Positions 1 to 7,017 of a stretch of 13,933 nucleotides of DNA are shown in pieces. Below the pieces are notes generated by a model. It was given only the letters and a program-made list of their open reading frames with translations, was not told where the DNA came from and did no database searches. Numbering within the stretch: the first letter of the stretch is position 1; every line of letters begins with the position of its first letter. Both the position numbers and the translations under genes were made by a program. Source of the DNA: Lactobacillus sp. (lineage in GTDB: Bacteria; Pseudomonadota; Alphaproteobacteria; RF32; CAG-239); assembly GCA_031263385.1 (NCBI GenBank), contig JAISFX010000041.1:1-13933 (forward strand). The letters are read 5' to 3'.

Positions 1-272
1 TTTATCAGCTCATTCTCCAAAAGCAACGCCTTTGCCTCATTTTCAGTGACAATAAACTCCATCTTATGGATTTCTGATACCATTCTCTGCAGCCTACCCG
101 GCAGCTTTTCTATTAATGAATAAGATATAATTCTTTTCTTGATGTTTTTGGCTTTGCCAATATATAAAACCTTGTCATTGGCATCAATCATCCTATACAC
201 GCCAAAGGTTTCCGGCGCGTTTTTAATGTTCTCTTTCAGAACGTCTAAGCCATGTTTTATATTAGATATCAT
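1..272 (-). CDS. uvrC: UvrC, excinuclease ABC subunit C (N-terminal 90 residues, cut by the window edge)
   Basis: UvrC makes the incisions on both sides of a lesion after UvrA and UvrB have located it in nucleotide excision repair. The visible part is the GIY-YIG nuclease domain: GVY at residues 24-26, YIG at 37-39, followed by KAKNIKKR, which carries the conserved arginine (R47). After it comes LPGRLQRMVSEI and then FIVTENEAKALLLENELI, the usual end of this domain; the LPxRLQRMV form is typical of alphaproteobacteria as I know them. The ATG at 270-272 is chosen because the protein aligns from there, although no clear Shine-Dalgarno precedes it. The rest of the roughly 600-residue protein lies off the left edge. 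It is transcribed divergently from the YjfB-like gene. Confidence 0.93.
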   Translation of the reverse strand, partial: MISNIKHGLDVLKENIKNAPETFGVYRMIDANDKVLYIGKAKNIKKRIISYSLIEKLPGRLQRMVSEIHKMEFIVTENEAKALLLENELI

Positions 273-290
273 TTATATAGACCCAAAGTT

Positions 291-318
291 TATATACTAT
301 TTTTTAATAGGAGATTAA
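291..318 (-). promoter_or_regulatory. Possible uvrC promoter
   Basis: On the minus strand, TTAATC (313-318) and TATATA (291-296) are 16 bp apart, with the -10 about 20 bp before the uvrC ATG. The -35 match is poor and the surroundings are very AT-rich, so this is only the best candidate in the 110-bp divergent gap. Confidence 0.28.
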
Positions 319-321
319 CCT

Positions 322-351
322 TTTTTGTGTTACACTAAAATTGACTATAAA
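322..351 (+). promoter_or_regulatory. Possible promoter of the YjfB-like gene
   Basis: TTTTTG (322-327) and TATAAA (346-351) are 18 bp apart, and the -10 lies about 30 bp before the ATG. A TTGACT at 341-346 looks like a good -35 but has no -10 at a workable distance before the ribosome binding site. No FliA-type flagellar sigma factor promoter was recognised. Confidence 0.25.
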
Positions 352-382
352 ATAGTGAACAAATGAATTCAAGGAGAAAAGC

Positions 383-586
383 ATGTCAGTTGAAGTTGGA
401 GATATCGCAGCCTATGCAATGGCGACCCAAGTGGCAAAGATAACCCATAGCGCCGACATCGCTGTAATGAAGGCTCAAAACGAGGCCACCGAAGCACTTG
501 TTGATATGGTTTCTGAAGTCGTAGACAGTTCTAAGGCAATCTCAGCATCTGCTACACATGGCAAAAACATCGACATCTCAGTTTAG
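383..586 (+). CDS. YjfB-family putative motility protein
   Basis: This 67-residue protein matches the small YjfB-type family labelled putative motility protein. Typical features are an N-terminal IAA-Y-AMA segment, a central DIAVMKAQNEATEALVDMV helix around residues 25-43, and a C-terminal NIDISV ending. The family's biochemical role is unknown to me; its name comes from association with motility genes. No signal peptide or membrane segment is visible. AAGGAG at 371-376, six bases before the ATG, is one of the best ribosome binding sites in the window and fixes the start. It is the only convincing plus-strand gene here, stands alone with its own terminator, and has no flagellar gene beside it. 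I am confident that it is a gene and fairly confident of the family. Confidence 0.85.
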   Translation: MSVEVGDIAAYAMATQVAKITHSADIAVMKAQNEATEALVDMVSEVVDSSKAISASATHGKNIDISV

Positions 587-601
587 CAAAACACCCCATA
601 G

Positions 602-629
602 AAAAACCGCCTTAACGGCGGTTTTTTTT
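602..629 (+). terminator. Rho-independent terminator after the YjfB-like gene, possibly bidirectional
   Basis: CCGCC (607-611) pairs with GGCGG (617-621) around a 5-base loop, extended by A5/T5 and followed by eight T. It begins 15 bp after the plus-strand stop. The A5 on the other side gives a short U-tract for minus-strand transcripts, so it may also end the convergent small gene at 646-837. Confidence 0.9.
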
Positions 630-645
630 CGTTTGACATAATGTC

Positions 646-837
646 TTATTTCGCAACCATTCTTCTGCTAATATACTTAGATTCTTCCAAGATAGAGTTG
701 GGCCAAATACATCTGGGCTTCAAAGAATAACCTGTCTGAGACCCTTCCTTGCTGGTATAGGTCACAATAGACGCAATTCCGCGAGCTGTAATCTTCACCG
801 GCTGGTTTTTTTGATTCAAATAAATATTCTTCTCCAT
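646..837 (-). CDS. Small conserved-looking protein of unknown function (63 residues)
   Basis: I do not recognise this protein. It starts MEKNIYLNQKNQPVKI, contains a TARGIASIVTYTSKEG stretch and a basic end (ISRRMVAK), and has no membrane segment or signal peptide. The frame stays open to 906, but the ATG at 835-837 is preferred because a purine-rich GGGAGGGG lies directly upstream and a well-formed promoter ends just before that; starting at 906 would put the coding region across the promoter. The good ribosome binding site, promoter and shared terminator argue for a real gene. It could encode a small regulator or DNA/RNA-binding protein, but nothing in the sequence proves that. Confidence 0.6.
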   Translation of the reverse strand: MEKNIYLNQKNQPVKITARGIASIVTYTSKEGSQTGYSLKPRCIWPNSILEESKYISRRMVAK

Positions 838-863
838 ATCTTCCCCTCCCTTGGAAAGGTTAT

Positions 864-892
864 AATGTACCATTTTAGCGGAAAATTGTAAA
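864..892 (-). promoter_or_regulatory. Promoter of the 63-residue gene
   Basis: On the minus strand, TTTACA (887-892) and TACATT (864-869) are 17 bp apart, with TGG directly before the -10 (an extended -10). The expected start of transcription falls about 10 bp before the GGGAGGGG ribosome binding site, so spacing fits throughout. Confidence 0.55.
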
Positions 893-927
893 CAAAAAAT
901 TAACAAGCCTTCTACAGAGGCCTCATG

Positions 928-1245
928 CTACATCATCATAAGACTGGCAAGCACCGCTGCACAAGCGCTGTACAACAAGAATCTCAACACCGAGGCAGCC
1001 GTATTCAACCCAATGGCTTTATAGTCCACCTCATCGTTGTCTTCCTTATAAACCGTCTTAAAAAAGTAGTTAAAAGCAAACATTGCCAATATAACGAATA
1101 TATATAAGAACACGCTTGTATAAATGCCTACAAGCTCGTCAAGAGAGCGACTGAAGCCCCAATAAAGCCCAAACAGCACCCCAAACAAAATCGGCGGGCT
1201 CATAATTGTTCCGGATTTGAATAGTGCTATAATCCCTCTAATCAT
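928..1245 (-). CDS. Small integral membrane protein of unknown function, downstream of glmM
   Basis: This 105-residue protein is hydrophobic over most of its length. There are likely membrane segments around residues 14-31 (MSPPILFGVLFGLYWGF), 38-60 (VGIYTSVFLYIFVILAMFAFNYF) and 84-105 (ASVLRFLLYSACAAVLASLMMM). One polar loop, KTVYKEDNDEVDYKA, lies between the second and third segments. No family is recognised. The ATG at 1243-1245 has GGGAGA a few bases upstream. It begins 35 bp after the glmM stop with no terminator between, so it is probably co-transcribed with the binding-protein gene and glmM. Whether it has any role in envelope synthesis cannot be told from the sequence. Confidence 0.7.
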   Translation of the reverse strand: MIRGIIALFKSGTIMSPPILFGVLFGLYWGFSRSLDELVGIYTSVFLYIFVILAMFAFNYFFKTVYKEDNDEVDYKAIGLNTAASVLRFLLYSACAAVLASLMMM

Positions 1246-1280
1246 TTCATCTCTCCCAAAAACTTGAGTTCTGAGCTTCT

Positions 1281-2621
1281 CTAAGAGGCAAATTTCTCAA
1301 TTTCTGCCACAATTTTAGCATTCAGCTCGTCAACTTGCTCCGGATTTTCACCCCAGACCCAAACCTGAACCTTTGGCTCTGTGCCGCTCGGACGCACCAT
1401 AATTCTTCCTCTTTCACCAAGAACAGCCTCACATTCGGCAACAACCGCTTTCACCTTCTCGTCATCAACCGAAACCTGCATATTTTCTTTTTTAGCAAAC
1501 TTAACATCATGGCGTTTTTTAGGCATAAACGGAAACATTGGGAATATCTCGCTCATCTTCTTACCGCTTTGCAAAAGCCCATAGGCCACAACCATTGATG
1601 TAGCAAGCGCATCGCCCGATTTTGCATAATCCAAAAGCACAATATGCCCACATTCTTCACCACCTACATTAGAGCCAAGCTCCTGCATCTTTACAATGAT
1701 GTTTGGCTCTCCCATACCTGCTTTAACATAATTAACATCCTTAGACTTCAAATAAAGCCCCAATCCGGGGTTAGAAAGCGGGTTAGTAACAACTGTGTTA
1801 GCCCCCAGCTTTCCTTGCTCTTTGAGCGTATTTGCCAAAAACGCAATTATCTGGTCTCCATCAATTACTTTACCTGTTTCATCACAAACAATGATTCGGT
1901 CTCCATCTCCATCAACAGCAATCCCCATATGCGCAAAGCCTTTAACCACTGTATCGCACATATTCTCAGGGTGCAAAGACCCACTGTCTTTATTAATATT
2001 ATAACCATCTGGCTCATTCCCAAGAGTTATAACCCCTGCCCCCAAATGCTTATAAACCATAGGCAAAATATCATAAAAAGCCCCGTTAGCACAATCAACC
2101 ACCACTTTAAGCCCTTTTAGCGGGTTATTACCTGGCAAAATCTGCATAATTCTATCAATATAAGCCTTTTCAGCATCATCTTTAACCGCCAAAGATCCCA
2201 TTTGAACAGTACAAGCTAATTCATCACCTGCAACCATATCTTCAAGCCCGTATAAAAGCTCCTTATCAAAGCGATACCCGTCACCATTAATCAGCTTAAT
2301 ACCGTTGTCTCCGTAAGGGTTGTGAGAGGCCGTAATAATCACTGCCAAATCCACACCCAAATCAGCCACAATATTAGACATTGCAGGTGTTGGCAAAACT
2401 CCTAATGACACCACATCAACACCAACAGAGGCAAAGCCTGCAGCCATAGCAGATTCCAACATCTGACCCGATATTCTGGTGTCACGACAAATCGCCACTT
2501 TCTTGTGCTTTGTTGCCAACTTAACACCGGCAGCTTTAGCCAGCTTCAGCGCAAATTCAGGCACCATAGGCCACTGCCCCGCCACACCTCTAATTCCATC
2601 AGTTCCAAATAATCTAGCCAT
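1281..2621 (-). CDS. glmM: GlmM, phosphoglucosamine mutase
   Basis: GlmM converts glucosamine-6-phosphate to glucosamine-1-phosphate, feeding UDP-GlcNAc synthesis for peptidoglycan and lipopolysaccharide. At 446 residues it has normal family length and all main landmarks: FGTDGIRG at 5-12, the phosphoserine loop TASHNP (Ser99), the metal site DGDGDR at 237-242, the sugar loop GGEECGH at 320-326, and the phosphate-binding RPSGTEP at 410-416. Two conserved places are unusual. The sugar loop has Cys where family members normally have Ser (xxSGH), and the usual GDRYV motif before it reads GEPNI at 304-308. The ATG at 2619-2621 follows an AAGGGG placed just after the stop of the upstream gene, so translation is probably linked. 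It sits downstream of ftsH as in many alphaproteobacteria. Confidence 0.95.
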   Translation of the reverse strand: MARLFGTDGIRGVAGQWPMVPEFALKLAKAAGVKLATKHKKVAICRDTRISGQMLESAMAAGFASVGVDVVSLGVLPTPAMSNIVADLGVDLAVIITASHNPYGDNGIKLINGDGYRFDKELLYGLEDMVAGDELACTVQMGSLAVKDDAEKAYIDRIMQILPGNNPLKGLKVVVDCANGAFYDILPMVYKHLGAGVITLGNEPDGYNINKDSGSLHPENMCDTVVKGFAHMGIAVDGDGDRIIVCDETGKVIDGDQIIAFLANTLKEQGKLGANTVVTNPLSNPGLGLYLKSKDVNYVKAGMGEPNIIVKMQELGSNVGGEECGHIVLLDYAKSGDALATSMVVAYGLLQSGKKMSEIFPMFPFMPKKRHDVKFAKKENMQVSVDDEKVKAVVAECEAVLGERGRIMVRPSGTEPKVQVWVWGENPEQVDELNAKIVAEIEKFAS

Positions 2622-2638
2622 CTCAATTTACCCCTTAT

Positions 2639-3724
2639 TTATTCAACCACAACAGGCTTACCGTCTATAATCTGCTTAAATATAGCTTCTGATTGGAAGA
2701 CTCCTTCCTCATCTTGCATCAACTTGCCGGTAACCCCGTCATATTCTTTTATTTTAATCAACTCATCTACCACTTGGTCTTTAGTTTCGGTGTTCTCATA
2801 TGCTTTAACCACCAGCATAATTGTGTCATAAGAATTAGATATAGAATGCGTATTATCAGAATCATTACGTTTCTTTATGTTTTCAAAAACCTCTCCTGAA
2901 CCCTGCGCCGCATCCACATAAACATCCCCCTCAAACGGAGACAAATCATCAAAGAATGAGAATGATTCTATTGCTGAGACATCTGCCTCAACACCAACTT
3001 CTCTAAGCTGTTTCATAAAAACATATATCTCAGGCGGGAACAATATTGTCACATAGAAATCCACCCCATCCTGCTTTGCCTTATTAATCTGGGTCTTGAA
3101 ATCTCTTGTCCCCGGGTTAATAAACACGGTTTCAAGCGCAATCCCATTTTTCTCCATCACCTTTCTTAAAGCATCATCCATTTGCACAGCAGATATGTCA
3201 TTAACCGCTATTGAAAGAACCCTCTTATAGCCTTTTTTATTGATTAACTCGACCATTTTTTCAGCCTCTTTATCAGGCATTGTCCAGTTAACAAAGTTAT
3301 ATTTACCCTTGGCTACTTCTGGGTCTGATGACATAACATTAAACCTCAAAAACTTCTGCTTTTCGGCAATCTCAGATATAAATCTTCCTTCAGGCACCCC
3401 AATATCAACAATCGCATCAACCTTATCAACTTCCAAAAGCTTTGTCAGAGCGGTTTTAGTGCGTTTAATCTCATAAGCATTGTCCTCAAAAACAAACTGA
3501 TAATTATATTTAGTATCAATCTTGGCGATTTTATCCATTGCCTCTAATACAGCACCTTTGTTGTTTTGACCGACCTGTGCCGCATCTCCGGTTAATGGCA
3601 GAATAACGCCAATTTTAACTACTGGCTTATCTCCTAATGCAAGCACCTTTTCTTCTTTAGCACCATAATATGCACCATAAGCCCCAACAGCAATCACAAC
3701 TAATGCCCAAAACACCTTTTTCAT
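2639..3724 (-). CDS. Periplasmic substrate-binding protein of the branched-chain amino acid ABC type
   Basis: This 361-residue protein belongs to the LivJ/LivK-like binding-protein family, which captures a ligand in the periplasm and hands it to an ABC permease. The signature is VKIGVILPLTGDAAQVGQ, early in the mature part, followed by two alternating alpha/beta lobes. The N-terminus (MKKVFWALVVIAVGAYGAYYGAKEEK) is a basic plus hydrophobic export signal without a lipobox cysteine; it may be cleaved or may act as an anchor. The ATG at 3722-3724 is preferred over a TTG five codons upstream because AAGG lies eight bases before it. No permease or ATPase gene is visible nearby. It is 17 bp upstream of glmM and probably in the same transcript. 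The ligand is unknown; this family also includes amide, urea and aromatic-compound binders and sensors. Confidence 0.85.
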   Translation of the reverse strand: MKKVFWALVVIAVGAYGAYYGAKEEKVLALGDKPVVKIGVILPLTGDAAQVGQNNKGAVLEAMDKIAKIDTKYNYQFVFEDNAYEIKRTKTALTKLLEVDKVDAIVDIGVPEGRFISEIAEKQKFLRFNVMSSDPEVAKGKYNFVNWTMPDKEAEKMVELINKKGYKRVLSIAVNDISAVQMDDALRKVMEKNGIALETVFINPGTRDFKTQINKAKQDGVDFYVTILFPPEIYVFMKQLREVGVEADVSAIESFSFFDDLSPFEGDVYVDAAQGSGEVFENIKKRNDSDNTHSISNSYDTIMLVVKAYENTETKDQVVDELIKIKEYDGVTGKLMQDEEGVFQSEAIFKQIIDGKPVVVE

Positions 3725-3744
3725 CAGCTTTACCTTCAAAAATT

Positions 3745-3772
3745 AACATACCACAGACTCTAGAATCAAAAG
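3745..3772 (-). promoter_or_regulatory. Likely promoter of the binding protein-glmM unit
   Basis: On the minus strand, TATGTT (3745-3750) is preceded directly by TGTGG, an extended -10, with CTTTTG 16 bp upstream as a weak -35. It lies between the ftsH terminator and the gene start, the only space available, and would give a very short leader. Confidence 0.38.
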
Positions 3773-3786
3773 CCCGTCCATGCAAC

Positions 3787-3819
3787 AAAAAAAGCCGAAA
3801 TTTAATAACTTCGGCTTTT
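3787..3819 (-). terminator. Rho-independent terminator of the ftsH transcript
   Basis: AAAAGCCGAA (3790-3799) pairs with TTCGGCTTTT (3810-3819) around a 10-base loop. Read on the minus strand it is followed by a run of seven T. It lies about 140 bp after the ftsH stop, beyond the palindromic repeat cluster. Confidence 0.85.
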
Positions 3820-3835
3820 AAAATCATCAAACAAA

Positions 3836-3962
3836 CATGATAAGGCTTCTGCAATCTTTAAGATTGATAAATGCTTATGCTGCGCCGTTATTTTTGAGCC
3901 GACGTGTAGAAATGGCTACACGAGCGAGAAAATAACAAGCATGATAAGTATTTTGCAATCTT
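3836..3962. repeat. Cluster of palindromic repeats (REP/BIME-like) in the ftsH 3' untranslated region
   Basis: A motif of about 22-24 bp occurs three times. On the minus strand there are copies at 3940-3962 and 3836-3859, with CATGATAAG and GCAATCTT identical in plus-strand reading and only 3 mismatches in 23 positions. A third, inverted copy (TAAGATTGATAAATGCTTAT) starts at 3859. The inverted copy forms a long imperfect hairpin with the copy at 3940: GTTATTTT (3887-3894) pairs with AAAATAAC (3929-3936), and the tip is a perfect GTGTAG/CTACAC stem (3904-3909 with 3916-3921) with a 6-base loop. The first copy reaches into the ftsH stop codon. The alternating orientation resembles REP clusters of other bacteria. 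Whether it recurs in this genome cannot be seen from one window. Confidence 0.6.
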
Positions 3963-5826
3963 ACAACTCTGGAATAGATGATTGTGTACGCTTCTCCTCC
4001 GCTACTGGAGATTCTGCAGACTTATCAATTTTATGTCCTTTGATAACCTCTTTAATCTCGTCTCCGGTAAGCGTTTCATACTCAATCAAAGCCTTTGCCA
4101 AACGTTCTAATTCCTTGTCTTTTTCTTTGACAATACGCTTAGCTTCACTATAGGCTTCTTCCACAAGACGTTTGATTTCAGAATCAATAATTCTGGCAGT
4201 TTCTTCACTCACATTTTTAGTCTGAGTAACCGAACGCCCTAAGAAAACCTCTCCTGAGTTATCTGCATATAGCACTGGCCCCAGCTTCTCGCTCATACCC
4301 CATTCTGTAACCATAGAACGAGCCAAATTCGTTGCGGCTGCAATATCAGAAGAAGCCCCTGATGTAACTGCTTTTTCGCCAAACTTAAGCTCTTCAACTA
4401 CGCGGCCACCCATTAAGATAATCAAACGAGAAAGCATCTTGGCGCGAGTATAAGAATACTGGTCTTTTTCAGGCAACTGTTGAACCATACCCAAAGCCCT
4501 TCCACGAGGAATAATCGTAGCCTTATGAATAGGGTCTGTTTCTTCAACATTGAGCGAGCAAATCGCGTGCCCTGCCTCATGATAAGCTGTAAGCTTCTTT
4601 TCATTCTCATCCATAGCCATAGACTTGCGCTCATTACCCATAAGCACTTTATCCTTAGCATCGTCAAAATCTTTGGCTGTAACTTTATGCTTGTTCTTTC
4701 TGGCCGCCAAAAGTGCTGCCTCGTTGACCAGATTCGCCAAATCAGCACCTGAGAACCCAGGAGTTCCGCGAGCCACAACCGACAACTTAACATCCTTAGC
4801 CAAAGGCACTTTGCGAGTGTGAACCTCTAGAATCTCTTCACGCCCCTTAACATCTGGATTACTAACTGTAACTTGCCTGTCAAAACGTCCCGGACGCAAA
4901 AGCGCAGGGTCCAAAATATCAGGCCTGTTTGTTGCCGCAATCAAAATCACATTTTCATTAGCCTCAAAGCCATCCATTTCCACCAACAATTGGTTCAATG
5001 TCTGCTCACGTTCGTCGTTTCCACCACCAAGCCCGGCTCCGCGGTGACGCCCAACAGCATCAATCTCATCAATAAACAGCAAACAAGGCGCGTTTTTCTT
5101 TGCTTGCGCAAACATATCTCTCACACGGCTTGCACCCACACCAACAAACATCTCAACAAAATCAGAACCTGATATTGAGAAAAACGGCACATTTGCCTCA
5201 CCGGCCACTGCTTTAGCCAGTAAAGTCTTACCTGTTCCCGGAGGGCCTACAAGCAAAACTCCACGCGGAATTCTTCCCCCCAATCGCTGAAACTTTGATG
5301 GGTCTTTCAAAAAGTCAATAACCTCTTCTAACTCTTGCTTAGATTCGTCCGCACCAGCCACATCTTTGAATGTTATCTTTTTGGTGTTTTCATTCAGTCT
5401 GGCCCTAGACTTGCCAAAACCCATAGCTTTATTATTGCTGGAGTTTGCCTGTCTCATAAAGAAAACCCACACACCTATTAACAAAATCATCGGGAACCAT
5501 GATATCAAAACACCCCAGAAGGTGCTTACCGTAGTATCAACCGGCTTGGCCTCAACCTTAACGCCGTTTTCACGCAAAACCTTCACCATCTCAGGGTCCT
5601 CGGGAGCATATGTATAAAAGTCTTTTCCGTCAGTAAATTTGCCGTTTATATTGGCTCCTTCAATAACCACTTCTCTAACCTTTTTGTTTTGCACTTCTTC
5701 CATAAAATCAGAAAAAGCCAAACTATCAGCATTCGCCTTCATTGCCGATTCTTGAAAAGACCCCATTAATGCTGACAACGCTAAAAAAGCCAAAAGCCAG
5801 ATAATAATACTTCTACCATTTCTCAT
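3961..5826 (-). CDS. ftsH: FtsH, ATP-dependent zinc metalloprotease of the inner membrane
   Basis: FtsH is a hexameric AAA+ protease that pulls out and degrades membrane proteins and unstable regulators (in E. coli including LpxC). All parts are present in 621 residues: membrane segment 1 at about 6-24, a periplasmic domain, membrane segment 2 at about 103-124, Walker A GPPGTGKT at 194-201, pore loop FVGVG at 227-231, Walker B LLFIDEID at 249-256, and the second region of homology ending RPGRFDR at 311-317. The zinc site is HEAGH at 416-420, with Asp494 in [11 protein letters not shown] as likely third ligand. The C-terminus ends in a coiled-coil-like segment and a short polar tail. The ATG at 5824-5826 follows AAAGGGA. 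It is 46 bp from tilS and probably in the same operon. Confidence 0.98.
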   Translation of the reverse strand: MRNGRSIIIWLLAFLALSALMGSFQESAMKANADSLAFSDFMEEVQNKKVREVVIEGANINGKFTDGKDFYTYAPEDPEMVKVLRENGVKVEAKPVDTTVSTFWGVLISWFPMILLIGVWVFFMRQANSSNNKAMGFGKSRARLNENTKKITFKDVAGADESKQELEEVIDFLKDPSKFQRLGGRIPRGVLLVGPPGTGKTLLAKAVAGEANVPFFSISGSDFVEMFVGVGASRVRDMFAQAKKNAPCLLFIDEIDAVGRHRGAGLGGGNDEREQTLNQLLVEMDGFEANENVILIAATNRPDILDPALLRPGRFDRQVTVSNPDVKGREEILEVHTRKVPLAKDVKLSVVARGTPGFSGADLANLVNEAALLAARKNKHKVTAKDFDDAKDKVLMGNERKSMAMDENEKKLTAYHEAGHAICSLNVEETDPIHKATIIPRGRALGMVQQLPEKDQYSYTRAKMLSRLIILMGGRVVEELKFGEKAVTSGASSDIAAATNLARSMVTEWGMSEKLGPVLYADNSGEVFLGRSVTQTKNVSEETARIIDSEIKRLVEEAYSEAKRIVKEKDKELERLAKALIEYETLTGDEIKEVIKGHKIDKSAESPVAEEKRTQSSIPEL

Positions 5827-5872
5827 TTTTTATTCCCTTTTAATATTAGCTTGCATTATATATAGGAATTAA

Positions 5873-6958
5873 TCATCCCAAACACAACACCATCTTTAAT
5901 TTATATGGCACATCAACGTTATCATATTTTTTATTTTTTGCCACAAAATTTTCCCATTCTTTTTTAGATAATTTCGCCGCTGACTTAAGCTCTTTTATAA
6001 TAAATATCTTACCCTTAAAAAGAATGATTTCACACCCTCCAAGAGTCGCCCCCTTAAAGGCCTTTCCTGCAATTATCTCGAGCAGTTTATCAATGCTTGA
6101 AGCCCTTGACACATAACCATTATCGCCAATTTCTTTGACCAGCTTTGCAAACACTCTGTACCTCATCTCAATATGCTGAGAATTAAAGTTAGCTGCTGAA
6201 AAACTAACCCCGCAGCCTCCCCATAATTTAACATGATTTTTTACAAATTTTGCCGTCTGTTCCGACAAATAATCCTTAGTCCTTGCCAACACCTTTTGAG
6301 TGTCAACAATCCTATCTGCCGTCAACCCGATTTTGTCCTCTAAAAGAGGCAGAATTTTTCTAACCCTCACCCGCAAATAATCATCACAAACATTGTGTGG
6401 GTCCTCTGCCCATTTAATTTTATTTTGTGTCAAAAAAGCCTTTAATTCATCTGGGCAAACATCCAAAAGCGGGCGCAAAATATTCATCCCTAAAAGACTT
6501 GAAAACTCGCTTATTCCGCTAAGTCCGTCAACACCGCTGCCTCTTTGCAAACGCATCAAAAAAGTCTCTGCCTGATCAAGTTTGTGGTGGGCAATCATCA
6601 CTGTTTTAATACCGTTTTCTTTACACCATTTCGCAATAAGTTTATATCTTGCTTCTCGAGCCGCTTCTTCCATTCCTGACTTTGGCTTCTTGCCTTCCCA
6701 CGTCAAGACATGGTGCTCCACACCGGCTTTTTTCATCATCTTTCCAACCATAGTCGCCTCGTCAGCAGATTCTACCCTCAGCTTATGGTCAACAGTAAGC
6801 GCTATAATTTTCTTGTTTTTTTTAGCCCAATTATTTAATAAAAAAGCCAGCGCCAGAGAGTCCGCCCCTCCAGAAACCGCAACCACAAAAGCATCATCGT
6901 TAACCTGATGAAGCTTGAGCAATTCTTCCATTTTTTTATTAAATTTCGTTTGTAACAT
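5873..6958 (-). CDS. tilS: TilS, tRNA(Ile)-lysidine synthase
   Basis: TilS uses ATP and lysine to convert C34 of the CAU-anticodon tRNA-Ile to lysidine, so that it reads AUA and is charged with isoleucine; the step is essential in most bacteria. The PP-loop SGGADS is at residues 29-34, DHKLR at 57-61, and the long family signature AHHKLDQAETFLMRL, followed by QRGSGVDGLSG, spans 123-148. At 361 residues it is shorter than E. coli TilS (about 430), the difference lying in the C-terminal part. The start is uncertain: the ATG at 6956-6958 gives the fullest protein, but neither it nor the Met at residue 10 has a clear Shine-Dalgarno. It lies between cpoB and ftsH, the common alphaproteobacterial order. 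Confidence 0.95.
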   Translation of the reverse strand: MLQTKFNKKMEELLKLHQVNDDAFVVAVSGGADSLALAFLLNNWAKKNKKIIALTVDHKLRVESADEATMVGKMMKKAGVEHHVLTWEGKKPKSGMEEAAREARYKLIAKWCKENGIKTVMIAHHKLDQAETFLMRLQRGSGVDGLSGISEFSSLLGMNILRPLLDVCPDELKAFLTQNKIKWAEDPHNVCDDYLRVRVRKILPLLEDKIGLTADRIVDTQKVLARTKDYLSEQTAKFVKNHVKLWGGCGVSFSAANFNSQHIEMRYRVFAKLVKEIGDNGYVSRASSIDKLLEIIAGKAFKGATLGGCEIILFKGKIFIIKELKSAAKLSKKEWENFVAKNKKYDNVDVPYKLKMVLCLG

Positions 6959-7017
6959 TTAAAATAACATCCACGAGTACAGAACTTGTCACAGCATAAA
7001 CCCTCAAGACAAGCCCT

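Noticed and set aside
838..906. Upstream ATG that would lengthen the 63-residue protein to 86 residues
   Set aside because: The extension covers the predicted promoter and the strong GGGAGGGG site, and adds residues with no coherent feature.
888..927. Possible terminator after the 105-residue membrane gene (GCCT...AGGC)
   Set aside because: The stem is only four pairs and the following T-tract is interrupted; too weak to call.
1644..2120. 158-codon open frame on the plus strand inside glmM
   Set aside because: It is antisense to conserved glmM codons, has no ribosome binding site or family resemblance, and its composition is what the reverse complement of an AT-rich gene gives.
3725..3739. 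TTG start five codons upstream for the binding protein
   Set aside because: The AAGG ribosome binding site lies inside that extension and points to the ATG at 3722-3724, which also begins a normal signal peptide.
3657..3854. 65-codon minus-strand frame across the ftsH terminator and the binding-protein start
   Set aside because: It runs through the terminator hairpin and the promoter candidate and translates to an unconvincing cysteine-rich peptide.
3904..3921. tRNA-like or CRISPR-like hairpin in the ftsH 3' region
   Set aside because: No cloverleaf, no regular spacers and only one such hairpin; the palindromic repeat reading fits better.
4422..5172. Open frames of 90-123 codons in other frames of ftsH, both strands
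   Set aside because: The FtsH frame is fully conserved across this stretch and the alternatives have no start signals or domain features.
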